From assembly GCA_029211085.1 (NCBI GenBank), contig JARGFW010000023.1, positions 1 through 36,894 of the forward strand: a stretch of 36,894 nt of DNA, in the 5' to 3' direction. Below the pieces are notes generated by a model, which made no database searches, was not told the origin of the DNA, and was given only the letters and a program-made list of their open reading frames with translations. Position 1 is the first letter of the stretch, and each line of letters begins with the position of its first letter. The position numbers and the translations under genes were made by a program. Positions 7,075-16,671 of this stretch are shown piece after piece. Origin of the DNA: Deferrisomatales bacterium. GTDB taxonomy: Bacteria > Desulfobacterota > Deferrisomatia > Deferrisomatales > JARGFW01.

Positions 7075-9303
7075 TCAGCTCACCTGGCCGCACTCAGGGC
7101 ATGCGAAGCCCCACTGACCGTCTTGCTTGCGCGCCGGCAGTGCGAGGATGTCGCATCCATACACTCGGTCCTCCCAGCCGGGCCGTTGATCGTTGGTTTC
7201 CAGGAAGTCGCCGCTCGGGAGCATCACCGCGTACCGGTGTCCTTCGCCGCACAATCGGGTACCCCACTGTGTGCCGCAGCCGTGACACTCGCAGCAGAAG
7301 CAACCGCGGTCTAGCGGTTTGAAGTCGCGGGCAGGATCCGCGTTCACTGCGCAGGTTGGGCAACTGAGGAGAGCTATCGACCTCGCGTGGGCATCACGTA
7401 GTCTTTCGGCCAACGCATGCGCCGCTTGCTCTACTGTTTCGCATTGAAGCACCTCCTCGTGGGCGTCGTGCTTCTGTCGCACGAGCGATCCGGTCTTTCT
7501 TTGCCGCACGGCGTTGCGGAGCTCATCGTTGAGTCGCCGATGGTTGGAGCGGGCGGTCCGCAGATCAGCTTCGGCCGCTTGCACCATCGCCGCCACGTTC
7601 AGCGATTCCCACTCGAAGTCGTGCGGCGGCGTGTGCAGTTCGAGGGTGTTCCCCCCATCCTGGCTGCTGAGCCACCTCGCGTGTTCCTCCAGGTTGATAA
7701 GGTCGCGAACGTCCGGCGGGACATTTACACGCAGCGGGTAGTCGCCCAAGCGGGCACCGGAGAGGAACCACCGCAAGGCCCGAGCCACGCGCTCCGTGCT
7801 TCCGATTTCCCATGGCGAAACAGGGAGACAACCGCCACCCGCGAGCATGTTCCGTGGGTCATTCCCGACTGTGTGCAATGACGTGAGGAGCTCTAGGTCA
7901 GCCGAAGAGCGCTCGTCGTCGGACGCGAGGAACAGCACTAGCACATCGCCACGCTCCCGTTCGCTAGCCGCTTGCCGAATCCGATCGAGGCTCTCACGGA
8001 CCCGCTCATCCGCTCCTGCTCCGAGGTTGGAGATCAGCGCGACGATCGTAAGCTCCCGCTCGCCGAAGGCGATGCAAGTCGTGCCGTCGTCTCGCCAACT
8101 CAAGGTAACGTCCACACTGTCACCCCGAAGCGACAGCAAGCCTCCTGGCGCGAGCGGCATCTCGAGCGCCGTGTCGGAGGGCTCGTACCCCAACGTGTGG
8201 AGTGCTCTCACCGTCAGCAACATTACGAACGAGTCGAGGCCTCGGCAAAGGCGCTGTGCCTCGGCGTGGAGTTCAGACGGGCTCTGCGTTCGACCGGCTC
8301 CGGTCCTGGCCCACTCACGCCAAAGATCGGCGATGCGGCGGTAGTGCTGGTCGTTGGTCAGAATGTTGGTGCTCTTGAGGGTTGTAGGGACGTAGGCGCG
8401 TCGCGGGACATCTTCGTAGAGCGGGGAACCCAACAGCCCCATCACCTTGTACTTCAGCCACTCGAGTTCCCGCAGCGCGGCCTCCGCCTTTCTACGTCCT
8501 TCGTTCGCATCAATCGACTTCCCCCACAGCTCGCTTATTCGGTGCTCGCGCTGGTAGGTGCCAGCGACCGACGCTGAGTAATCCTCCTTTTCCTGGAACA
8601 CCTTAAGCAGTCTCCGCAACACGCGAATCCGTCGGTTCAGATACGCGCCAAGGTTGTCCAACAATCGAGCGACAACGCGGTTCTCATAGATGTCGACCTG
8701 GTCGTACCGTACCTCCGCAAGGATTCGCTTCGGCAGGATTCCACGGAGCAGAGGTCGGTCCCAATCCTCGGTGTGAGCCGCGAGATAGGAGACTGCAGCC
8801 GGCGGGACGCGCCGCGCCTTCGGCACCGGAACACGCTCTACTTCGACGTGCAGATGTGCACGGGGCTTCAGACAGGCCGCTTCGAGGTGGCCAAATTGCT
8901 CGCGAACCAGGATCTCCAGGGGCTGCAGATCTACCTGCTCAGAGATACCCGGGACCAGGGGAATCACCTCGATCCACTCGAACCAGGAGGCGCCCTTCAG
9001 GGTGAGATCCTTGAGCCTGTCGCCGATGGTGCGAACGCTCTCGGCCTCAAGGTCGTCCGGCACCTGCCCGCGCGACACAGCTCCACTGTCCCGCTGGCCA
9101 TCGCCGGTGAGCAAGTGCCACTGCCCCGAGGGTTCCGGCATGAGGAAGTCGCCGTGTTCTGCGCCGGCGGAGTTCATGAAGACGTCCTGGTCGCCGGCCT
9201 CCAGCACCCATCGGCCCATCAGCGTGCCGGTCAGAGGAGGGACCGGGGTTTGGCGCCCTGTGAGCCGATCCTTGAACAGGCTCTGGCGAGGCTCAGTCTT
9301 CAT
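7075..9303 (-). CDS. DUF2357 / McrC-like partner protein with C-terminal zinc ribbons
   Basis: I place the start at ATG 9303, whose codons overlap the stop of the upstream McrB-like gene (ATGAAGACTGA); this gives 742 residues. The centre carries the DUF2357 hallmark YDQVDIYENRVVARLLDNL (near residues 200-220) followed by a helical hairpin. DUF2357 proteins are the McrC-like partners of McrB-type motor proteins, and many carry a PD-(D/E)XK nuclease at the C-terminus. Here I do not find a clear nuclease core. The last 100 residues instead hold CPTC (about 648), CCECHGCG (about 671) and CPECG (about 737), i.e. two zinc ribbons likely to bind nucleic acid. It is the last gene of the minus-strand operon and converges on the phospholipase-D gene. 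Confidence 0.75.
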   Translation of the reverse strand: MKTEPRQSLFKDRLTGRQTPVPPLTGTLMGRWVLEAGDQDVFMNSAGAEHGDFLMPEPSGQWHLLTGDGQRDSGAVSRGQVPDDLEAESVRTIGDRLKDLTLKGASWFEWIEVIPLVPGISEQVDLQPLEILVREQFGHLEAACLKPRAHLHVEVERVPVPKARRVPPAAVSYLAAHTEDWDRPLLRGILPKRILAEVRYDQVDIYENRVVARLLDNLGAYLNRRIRVLRRLLKVFQEKEDYSASVAGTYQREHRISELWGKSIDANEGRRKAEAALRELEWLKYKVMGLLGSPLYEDVPRRAYVPTTLKSTNILTNDQHYRRIADLWREWARTGAGRTQSPSELHAEAQRLCRGLDSFVMLLTVRALHTLGYEPSDTALEMPLAPGGLLSLRGDSVDVTLSWRDDGTTCIAFGERELTIVALISNLGAGADERVRESLDRIRQAASERERGDVLVLFLASDDERSSADLELLTSLHTVGNDPRNMLAGGGCLPVSPWEIGSTERVARALRWFLSGARLGDYPLRVNVPPDVRDLINLEEHARWLSSQDGGNTLELHTPPHDFEWESLNVAAMVQAAEADLRTARSNHRRLNDELRNAVRQRKTGSLVRQKHDAHEEVLQCETVEQAAHALAERLRDAHARSIALLSCPTCAVNADPARDFKPLDRGCFCCECHGCGTQWGTRLCGEGHRYAVMLPSGDFLETNDQRPGWEDRVYGCDILALPARKQDGQWGFACPECGQVS

Positions 9304-11755
9304 CGTGCCCCAGGCGTTGAAGCTCCTGCCGGAGCAGCGCCAGGGAGCGAAGCGGCTCACCTTTCTTGTCCAGGAGGCTCCACCCGGTTTGGATGCGCTC
9401 GCGCAGCGCGATGATGTCCTCGGGGCGGTTGTCATGGCGGTCGCGGATTTTGCGGAGCAGCTTGGTGGCCAGAATGTGGTCGGTCGCCTCGCCGAGCGTC
9501 CCCTCGGCCGCCACGACCACGGGAACGTAGAAGCTCATCTGCCGTTCGAGCCGGTTGCCCCAGCCGACTCGGAACCGGCGCCGCAGGGTGTCCCCAAGCT
9601 CGGTCTGGAGGAAATCGTAGGCCTTGGCAGCTTCGCCTTGGTGGGCGTTCATGGCTACAGCAAAGGCCTGCTCGAGTGCGCTCAGGCTGACTGGGTTCTG
9701 CGGCTGATGGTCCTGCCGCTCGAACGCCTTGCGGATGCTGGGGAGTTCGATGACATGGGCTCGGTCGTAGGTTTTGTCCGCGAAATCCTTGGTCGTTTCG
9801 TCGTGGTTGGCCGTCCCGATGAACCAGACGTTCGGTGGGATCAACATCTTCGTCCCACCATCCGTCAGCAGGTTTGGAGCGGGGTCGACCGCGGCGGTCA
9901 TGAGCACGAGGCGTTGGCGATGCCGATCCTGCTCCAGGGCCGAGAGCAAGTCAGCGAAGTACTGCTCGGGGTGCGAAAGGTTCATCTCATCGAGCACGAT
10001 GATAAAGGGGGTGTCTCGGTAGAGCGGAGTGGATGCGCGGTACATAGCCTGGAGGAACTCTGACTCGTAGAAGCGGCGCTCGAACGTGTTGAAGTGGCCG
10101 ATGAGGTCCTGGCGATCCCGCCAGCCCGCCTGCACTTCGATGAGGGCGCTCCCAGCGCCGATCGCGCGGGCGAAGGCTAGAGGTAGACTTGTCTTTCCGG
10201 TGCCACTGATCCCCTGGAGCAGGTGGAGACGGCTCATGGCGAGCCCGCCGAGGAAGCTCCGCACATCCTCTGCCGAATAATAGAGCTCCTTCCCCGTTTT
10301 CGGGTCCCAAGCCATCCGATGGCGCACATACTCTGCGAAACCGGCAAGGTCAGGGAGCGTGTCCGTACTGGGTCGAGTCGCCTGAAGCTCGTTGCTCGAG
10401 TCCATAGCGCTGCACGACGGGAACGGACTCTTGCCTTCGACCCCCTTGACCAGCGCGTCGACTTCGGTCCGGAGTTGGCTATTCGCTTCATGGAGCAGAG
10501 CGTTCGCCGACTCGAGGGACCGCTTCTCGTCCCGCAGGGACTCCAACTCCGTCACCGCGATCCGCTTCCGCGCGGCCTCCTGGCGGGCCTCGCCGAGTTC
10601 GGCGAGCAACTGCAAGCGGTCGGACTCCCACAGTTCCTTCTGGCGTTCGAGCTCTTCGAGGCGTTGCGCCGCTTCGGCGCTGGGACGGCCACCCAGTGCC
10701 TTCCGTAGCTGCTCGCGCTCCTCCTCCAGAGCACGGAGCCTCTTCAGAACTTCCTCGGGTGTCTCCCCCCCGAAGCGGCGGTCTGCTTCTTCGCGGTCTG
10801 CTAGGAGCTGCGTGTAACGGTCTCGCTCTGCTCTCGCCACGTCGAGTCGCTCGGCCAGGGCCTGGATCTCGCTATCCTTCAGCTCGATTGCACGCGCCGT
10901 GCGCTGGGCGACCTTCTCATCGAGCGCCTTTCGGTCTTCATCCAGAAGTTCCCGGTCAAGATCAAGATCCGCCGCCAGTTTCCGAAGCCGCTTCGACTCA
11001 GAGGCGAGCCTACTGCTTTCCTTCGCCAGTTCTTCGCGCTGCGAGGAAAGCTCCGCGCGATTGGCCTCACGGTTCGCCGCTGCCTCCTGGGTGTCCTTCT
11101 CACGTTGGGCCTCGACCTCTGTCGCGAACTGGTCGCGCTTCTCTTGTAGGTCTCGCTCGAACGCTGCCCGCTCGTCATCGATCTGTTTCCGGTGACGAGA
11201 GAACTGCTCACGGAGCGCCTCCCCTTCGGCCTCCAACTGGGCGAGCGCCTCGCGGTTTCGGCGGCTGAATCCTGCATCGGCGTCGGCCTCTCGATGAGCG
11301 ATCTCCTCGTGGCGCCGGAGAAGATCCGCTTCATCCTCCTGGAGTGTCCTCTCGCGCTCCGAGACGGCGAGGTCCCGTTCGCTAAGGTCATCTTCCAGCG
11401 CCTTCACCTGAGCGCGATCGTCATCGGCTTTTTGCGCACGTGCGTCGATCTCTCTGGAGCGCTTGGTCACTTCGGCTTCCGCTGCCCCGACACGCTTTCG
11501 CTGCGACTCGAGTAGGGCTAACACCTCCGACGCGCGTTTGACGAGGTCCTCTTCGCGCTCGAGTGGCAGTGAAGCCGGAGCCGGAGCCGCCGCCATCGCC
11601 TCGATGTCGGCCTCGGTCGCTTGCGCCATCGCGGCCTCCTCAACGCTGGCAAGCGTCGCCGCCGGGGTTACGGCCGCCGGTGTGTTGGGGAGTGCCGGTT
11701 TCGCGGCCGGTTTGTCGTAGCGCTTCTTGTGCTGTTTCTTGCCCCGCTTAGCCAT
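9293..11755 (-). CDS. McrB-like AAA+ motor protein with long N-terminal coiled coil
   Basis: The start at ATG 11755 overlaps the preceding stop (ATGGCTAA) and has GGAG upstream; the product is 820 residues. A lysine-rich N-terminus (MAKRGKKQHKKRYDK) and an Ala/Pro linker lead into about 400 residues of heptad-like Glu/Arg/Leu coiled coil (about 70-470). The AAA+ domain follows: Walker A GISGTGKTS near residue 514, Walker B FIIVLDEMNL near 585, and the sensor-type GTANHDETT near 640. The LDEMNL and GTANH strings are typical of McrB-family motors, which in modification-dependent restriction hydrolyse GTP or ATP and drive an McrC-type nuclease. Its neighbour is indeed DUF2357/McrC-like. The coiled coil replaces the usual N-terminal modified-base reader, so target recognition must be elsewhere. 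Confidence 0.9.
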   Translation of the reverse strand: MAKRGKKQHKKRYDKPAAKPALPNTPAAVTPAATLASVEEAAMAQATEADIEAMAAAPAPASLPLEREEDLVKRASEVLALLESQRKRVGAAEAEVTKRSREIDARAQKADDDRAQVKALEDDLSERDLAVSERERTLQEDEADLLRRHEEIAHREADADAGFSRRNREALAQLEAEGEALREQFSRHRKQIDDERAAFERDLQEKRDQFATEVEAQREKDTQEAAANREANRAELSSQREELAKESSRLASESKRLRKLAADLDLDRELLDEDRKALDEKVAQRTARAIELKDSEIQALAERLDVARAERDRYTQLLADREEADRRFGGETPEEVLKRLRALEEEREQLRKALGGRPSAEAAQRLEELERQKELWESDRLQLLAELGEARQEAARKRIAVTELESLRDEKRSLESANALLHEANSQLRTEVDALVKGVEGKSPFPSCSAMDSSNELQATRPSTDTLPDLAGFAEYVRHRMAWDPKTGKELYYSAEDVRSFLGGLAMSRLHLLQGISGTGKTSLPLAFARAIGAGSALIEVQAGWRDRQDLIGHFNTFERRFYESEFLQAMYRASTPLYRDTPFIIVLDEMNLSHPEQYFADLLSALEQDRHRQRLVLMTAAVDPAPNLLTDGGTKMLIPPNVWFIGTANHDETTKDFADKTYDRAHVIELPSIRKAFERQDHQPQNPVSLSALEQAFAVAMNAHQGEAAKAYDFLQTELGDTLRRRFRVGWGNRLERQMSFYVPVVVAAEGTLGEATDHILATKLLRKIRDRHDNRPEDIIALRERIQTGWSLLDKKGEPLRSLALLRQELQRLGHDED

Positions 11756-13358
11756 GCGATTCTCCAGTGCTCTCAATCGAGGATTCGGACTCCGTGCTCG
11801 TGAGCCCCAGGAGGAGCGAGACGATGTCGTAGATCTTTTCCACGTGCTGCTCGGCAGCGTCGGGTGACACAGAGCCCCCATCGGCGTGGCCGGCCGCGCC
11901 GCCAGCGCTCGCGACCTCCTCAAGAGTGACAAGGAGCCCAGGCGAGGTTCGAGCTGCTCCAGCGAACGGGTGCGTCGGGTCTCGCTGCGCCAGCAGAGCG
12001 GTCGCAGTCACGAGTGGGCGCAGACGCCAGTTGTCCTGGTACTCGGCGACGGATCGGATGTGCCCAGGCCTCACGTTCAGGAGGGAGTTAGGGATCGGTG
12101 CCGCGAACCCAAGCGAGTGGAACGCGCCCTCGTAGATCGCAGCGAGGACGCTCCGGTCTTGCTGCTGCACGAGGCGTTGCGTCCCTGTCCAGCGATCGAT
12201 CTTTGGGACGTACACGCGCTTCCAGATGTCTCCGAGCGGGCGGGTAACCGCCAATGAGGAAAAGACGACCTCGAGCACCTTCACCCCTGCACGAAGGACC
12301 TCGTTGATCTTGCGCTCTGGACACTCCGGTCCGAGTGACCTCATCTCCAGTCGAGCCGATTCCATCGCAACGAACTGGTCGAATGCGGAGTGGTTTCGGA
12401 GGTTGACAGTCATTCGATGATCGATCGCGAGGCCGGCCTGCAAATGAATGGCTTCAAGCCAGCGCTGTTGGTCCTCGTAACCGGCGTGTAGTGTCTCCCC
12501 GACGAGGTGGTCGATGACGCCGAACAGGCCAGGGACATCGTGCATCACCGCCTCCAAGCGTCGACGGAGGCGCACGCTTTGCCCGAGCCCGAACGGGTCG
12601 CACGCGTACCAGTCCATCGCACCCGCGTCCGACTCTGGCACGTAGAGGTAGGTCATCAGGAAGATGGGCTGGGGTTTTTCTTCAACGAAGCTGACCCGAC
12701 TGATTTGGACGCCGGAGGCGACAAAGCTGCCGAGCGACTCATCTTCACTGTCGTCCGCGTCCTTGAATCGGAGTCCCTTTCGGTGACGGGCGACCGCTTG
12801 CACGACCGCGCTGGCGGTGGGGGTTGCGGGGGTGGTCTCGCTGCGCGGCAGCACAGTAAATGCGCGGTGGCGCCGAGGTCTCCCTGTCGGCCCCAGCAGG
12901 ATGGACGGAAACCCGCCCTCGTTGAATTCAAGCTCGCAATAGTCGAGCGCCTCCACGAAGCGTGGCCAGAGGTCCCCATTCCACGGGTCCTGGAAGACAT
13001 AACCGGCGACCATCTCTTGGGTCTCGAGTGCGTCCTCTTCGAGCACACGCAGCCCACCCTCGGTCGGAAGCCCGTGTTCGTCGAGGTGCCCTAGATCTCG
13101 TAGTTCGGTGATGATGAAAGCCGCAAGGTCGGTATGTACCGAAAGGTGGTCGGCAATGACGTCGGCCCGGCGCACTCCAACACGACAGAGGCCCATGACG
13201 GCGCGCTGTAGCAGGTTGAGCTTGCGCTGCCGAACCCGGGGGGCGACCACCCGGTAGGCCCATGCCGGCCAAAGCAAGAACTGTCGTGAGCTCCACCGCG
13301 CGTGGTGCCGCGGGCCAAAGTTCAGGGCCGGTCGCTCAGGCGTGAAGTTGAATGCCAT
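11748..13358 (-). CDS. Winged-helix protein of unknown function in the TerY-P/helicase operon
   Basis: I choose ATG 13358, preceded by a run of seven Gs that can act as ribosome site; GTG 13370 in the same frame is possible. The product is 536 residues. Residues about 40-115 (LLQRAVMGLCRVGVRRADVIAD, then HLDEHGLPTEGGLRVLEED) read as a winged helix of the kind seen in DNA-binding or protein-docking modules. The remaining sequence is a mixed fold with no motif I know; an acidic segment (KDADDSEDESLGS) sits near 200 and a Ser/Glu-rich tail ends the protein. It overlaps the helicase gene by 23 bp and the McrB-like gene by 8 bp, so it is an integral component of the operon. Bridging motor and target is a guess. 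Confidence 0.8.
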   Translation of the reverse strand: MAFNFTPERPALNFGPRHHARWSSRQFLLWPAWAYRVVAPRVRQRKLNLLQRAVMGLCRVGVRRADVIADHLSVHTDLAAFIITELRDLGHLDEHGLPTEGGLRVLEEDALETQEMVAGYVFQDPWNGDLWPRFVEALDYCELEFNEGGFPSILLGPTGRPRRHRAFTVLPRSETTPATPTASAVVQAVARHRKGLRFKDADDSEDESLGSFVASGVQISRVSFVEEKPQPIFLMTYLYVPESDAGAMDWYACDPFGLGQSVRLRRRLEAVMHDVPGLFGVIDHLVGETLHAGYEDQQRWLEAIHLQAGLAIDHRMTVNLRNHSAFDQFVAMESARLEMRSLGPECPERKINEVLRAGVKVLEVVFSSLAVTRPLGDIWKRVYVPKIDRWTGTQRLVQQQDRSVLAAIYEGAFHSLGFAAPIPNSLLNVRPGHIRSVAEYQDNWRLRPLVTATALLAQRDPTHPFAGAARTSPGLLVTLEEVASAGGAAGHADGGSVSPDAAEQHVEKIYDIVSLLLGLTSTESESSIESTGESHG

Positions 13359-16300
13359 GGTCCCCCCCACAGAGCTTCAAGAACTGGACGAGGCCCGGTA
13401 CTGCCCGTGCGGCCTGTTCGTCCTTCACCATCCCGCCGTCGCCGACGACGACCAGCAGGCGCTTCTGTCGGCTCATTGCCACGCAGAGTCGGTTCTCCAG
13501 CATAAGGTGCCCATACTTGCGCCGGAGCAGTTTCGGCTGGTCCGCAACGATGTCGTTCGATCTGGTCATCGACAACAGGACGATGTCGAACTCCTTTCCC
13601 TGGAAGGCATCGACGGTGCCCACGCGAAGCCGCTCAGTTAACTTCCCCGAGGCTCCCCTCGTTGTCTTCCAAGAATCGTGAATGCGGTACGATCCGTCCT
13701 CGAGCTGCTCGGTCATTCCGAGCGGCTCCATCTGACGCAGGACTTCGTTTACCTGGGCCGAGTAGAAGGAAATCACACCGACGCTCAGGTCTGGCCGCTC
13801 CGTCATGAGACGGTGCGCCTCTTGAGCAATCCACTTCGCCTCAGCAGTTCGGCTCTTGCTCTGCCCACGTCGCTCGGCTCCGTGCCCCAAGGGAACGTCT
13901 ACCCACGCCGCGACTGCTCCTTCGTAACTCGTCAGGTTGTGTGCGAACTCCTCGGGTGGTCGGCCGGAACTGAAGCCCTCGCCGTAGGGTGCATAGAATG
14001 TGTCGCTCACAAAGTCCCCAAGAACAGGGTGCATTCGGTATTGCACGTCCAGGGTGACGGTGCGTTTGATGCCGTCTGATCGCTCTCGTTCTTGCAGTTG
14101 CGCAAACAGGCGCTGGAAGAGACTCGTCCGTAGCATCTCCTGCGTTTTCGCAGACACATCTGCATCGAGGTCGTTCTCGATCTCGTGGTCGAGGATGTGA
14201 GGCAGCTGACGGTGGTCACCGACTAGGATGATCCGCCGCTCTGCCAGTGCCATCGGGATGAAGAGGTCGAGTGGGTTCGCGCGCGCGGCTTCGTCAACGA
14301 CGACCGTCTCGAAGACGTTGCTCTCCCCCTTTCGTAGGCTCATCTGGTAGCCGACGGCTTGTTGGCAGGTCGCGGCGAGGACCACTGTGTACTTTTCAAC
14401 CGTGTCGCGAGTGCCCGCACGGTCGTTCTCCAGGTCGTCGCAGAATTCGTGGAGGACCGCTTCGACCCTCCCGGGCGAGGAACTAACCGCCTCTCGGAGC
14501 GCATCGACAACTGCTCCGAGTGCCACCTCCACATCCTCACTGACCATTGGTGCGGACGCGGGGCGCTGGTCAGGCATTAGTCGGTCAATGAGGATCCCTT
14601 GAAGCTCGCAAAGATCCGGGAGAAAGCCCGGCTCGTCCTCGACGTCCCACGACGCTGCCTGTTCCAGAAGAGCCTCCTCATCGGGGTGGAGCACCGCTAG
14701 GCGCTGGAGGCGTCGTAACGCCTTCCGCGCCTGGGTGTAGCCGTCGTCGGAGAAAGCCGCGGTCGAGCATCGGAGACCACGAACCGCTTTCAGTGTCTGC
14801 TCGACGTCCGGGTCCGCTTCTCCGCCAGTTTGTGTGGGGCGGCGCAGCTGTTGTGTGAGTTCGAGGAGCCGGTCGGACACAACTGGGGGCACGTGGGGAG
14901 CCGCGATGTCCCGAACTGTAGTCAGCAGATTGGATACGTCCTCGGCTCTTGATGGCGCCTGCAAGTATCCAACGGCGAGGTCGCGACACCGCCGGAGCGC
15001 CACGGCTGCGGGCAACTCGTCGCCCATAGCAAGCTTCGCGCGCACAGCGTCGACCCGTTCCTGTCGCCACCGCTCGAACCCATCCGCTTCGTCGGTCTGC
15101 CCTCGTTTCCGGCCTACCTTGATGGCGGGGAGACCGAAGACCTGCGTAGCACTGGCGACGTTCTCCACGGCGTCGTGCTGGTAGCTGGTGAGCAGGTAAC
15201 GGCCTGAAACCCCATCCGTGTCCTCAGAGAGCTCGGACAGGCGCGCTTGCAAGGCGGCGATTGTCCTGGTCTTTCCCGTGCCGGGTGGACCCTGGATCAG
15301 CGTGATGTCGGGGGTGTTGAGTGCAATCTTGAGTGCCTCCACCTGACGGCCGGTGGGCTCACCACCAAAGGCCTCCCGAGCCGTCGCGGAGAGCGGCTTC
15401 TCCATCCGCCGCCTTCGCTCAGGGACAACTTTGCCCTCGATCAGCAGGCCCAGCTGGGGCATGGGGCACTCGGCGGACGCGATGAGGGCCTGCGCCTTCT
15501 TGCGCCGCTCGAGGCGCGTTCGGTCCCCGCCGAGGCTCATGAACAACACGCCCTTGTCGGGCGGCGGGTTCCGATCCTCGTCATTCCAGGCCGGTAGGCG
15601 GAGATCGAGGGTGAGGCGCCGACGGTCGTGGCCAACGCACTCCCCCGCGAAGATGCGATGACGGCCGTTGGACGTGTCTGCGGGTTCGGCGCCCAGATCG
15701 GTCGCTTCGGTGAGCTCGGCAGGCGGAGACGCCGCTGCCTCCAGGTCTACGGATTCGGTTTCCTCGAGCGAGCGCATGCAGTCCTCCAGGCGCTCGTCGT
15801 CCTCCAGGTGGAATCGCCAGCGGCCATCCGCGAGCGGTTGCCGCGAGTGGTAGCTCAGCCAGCCGAACTCACGCGCGCGGCGCTGGATGCTGCGGCGCTC
15901 GAGTTTATTGTACTCCCGCCAGATAGCGAGGTAGCTGTCAGCCTCTGCAACGATCTGGTCGAGTTCACTGCGGGCGGTGCCGCGGAAGCGGCCGGCCATT
16001 GTGTAATCCACGAACCGGAACTGCCCTCGAACGAGCAAGACCGGGCGCCGCTCGTCATCGTTCTGTGCGCGTTTGGCCTCCACGACTCGGGTAACCTGTA
16101 GTCGATCGTCGGTATCTCGTGCCACGTCTATGGCCCAGCCCCTACCGTACAAGCGAAACGCGCTACGCTGGTCTGCCTGGGGGTTGGGGCTACCCGAGAG
16201 CAACACCCGCGCGGAGCCGCCGGCGTCCTTCACCAGGATCTGCTCCTCAAGCCAGGCGATGACGTCGCTGATCGAAGTCAGGCTCCTGCGCTTTCCACGA

Positions 16301-16671
16301 ACGTGCTCGACGATCTTCTCATCAACGCCAAGGTCTACGGGTTGCGGCCAGACGTTCTCTGAGGGGAATTCTCGAACCTCAATGACGAGGGATGTCGCAG
16401 CGACCTTCTCGTCGTTCGGGTGACGAGCCGCGATCCACGCGACACGGGGGAGGGCTCGAAGGAGGACGCCTTCCAGCAACTCCTGCTGGTGCGCATTCGC
16501 CCCGTCGATCGCCCAAGCCGCTTCGCCCACCCGAATCAGCGCCTCGGACTCGAGACCGCTCGAGAAGAGCTCCACCTCGGTCATGGCCGTGAGGGGGCCA
16601 AAGTCGCCTTTGGAGGCCGGCACCACCTCAAGGGCGGTGGGCTTCCCACGTTGGACGTCGCTGATCCTCAC
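13336..16671 (-). CDS. Superfamily 1 helicase, DNA2/UPF1 (AAA_11-AAA_12) type
   Basis: GTG 16671 overlaps the kinase stop (GTGA) and has GGAGGGAG upstream. The 1111-residue product has a complete SF1B helicase core in its C-terminal half: motif I QGPPGTGKTRT near 459, motif II VVVDEAA near 790, motif III GDHRQLP near 817, motif V TVDAFQGKEF near 1022 and motif VI ENRLCVAMSRQKR near 1064. This family unwinds DNA or RNA 5' to 3' using ATP. The N-terminal 450 residues are specific to this system, with a beta-rich region (SDVIAWLEEQ..., VRGQFRFVDYTM) and an OB-like segment before motif I. The long insertion between motifs I and II (about 520-770) is helical. By context it is the nucleic-acid-remodelling arm of the defence complex. 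Confidence 0.92.
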   Translation of the reverse strand: MRISDVQRGKPTALEVVPASKGDFGPLTAMTEVELFSSGLESEALIRVGEAAWAIDGANAHQQELLEGVLLRALPRVAWIAARHPNDEKVAATSLVIEVREFPSENVWPQPVDLGVDEKIVEHVRGKRRSLTSISDVIAWLEEQILVKDAGGSARVLLSGSPNPQADQRSAFRLYGRGWAIDVARDTDDRLQVTRVVEAKRAQNDDERRPVLLVRGQFRFVDYTMAGRFRGTARSELDQIVAEADSYLAIWREYNKLERRSIQRRAREFGWLSYHSRQPLADGRWRFHLEDDERLEDCMRSLEETESVDLEAAASPPAELTEATDLGAEPADTSNGRHRIFAGECVGHDRRRLTLDLRLPAWNDEDRNPPPDKGVLFMSLGGDRTRLERRKKAQALIASAECPMPQLGLLIEGKVVPERRRRMEKPLSATAREAFGGEPTGRQVEALKIALNTPDITLIQGPPGTGKTRTIAALQARLSELSEDTDGVSGRYLLTSYQHDAVENVASATQVFGLPAIKVGRKRGQTDEADGFERWRQERVDAVRAKLAMGDELPAAVALRRCRDLAVGYLQAPSRAEDVSNLLTTVRDIAAPHVPPVVSDRLLELTQQLRRPTQTGGEADPDVEQTLKAVRGLRCSTAAFSDDGYTQARKALRRLQRLAVLHPDEEALLEQAASWDVEDEPGFLPDLCELQGILIDRLMPDQRPASAPMVSEDVEVALGAVVDALREAVSSSPGRVEAVLHEFCDDLENDRAGTRDTVEKYTVVLAATCQQAVGYQMSLRKGESNVFETVVVDEAARANPLDLFIPMALAERRIILVGDHRQLPHILDHEIENDLDADVSAKTQEMLRTSLFQRLFAQLQERERSDGIKRTVTLDVQYRMHPVLGDFVSDTFYAPYGEGFSSGRPPEEFAHNLTSYEGAVAAWVDVPLGHGAERRGQSKSRTAEAKWIAQEAHRLMTERPDLSVGVISFYSAQVNEVLRQMEPLGMTEQLEDGSYRIHDSWKTTRGASGKLTERLRVGTVDAFQGKEFDIVLLSMTRSNDIVADQPKLLRRKYGHLMLENRLCVAMSRQKRLLVVVGDGGMVKDEQAARAVPGLVQFLKLCGGDHGIQLHA

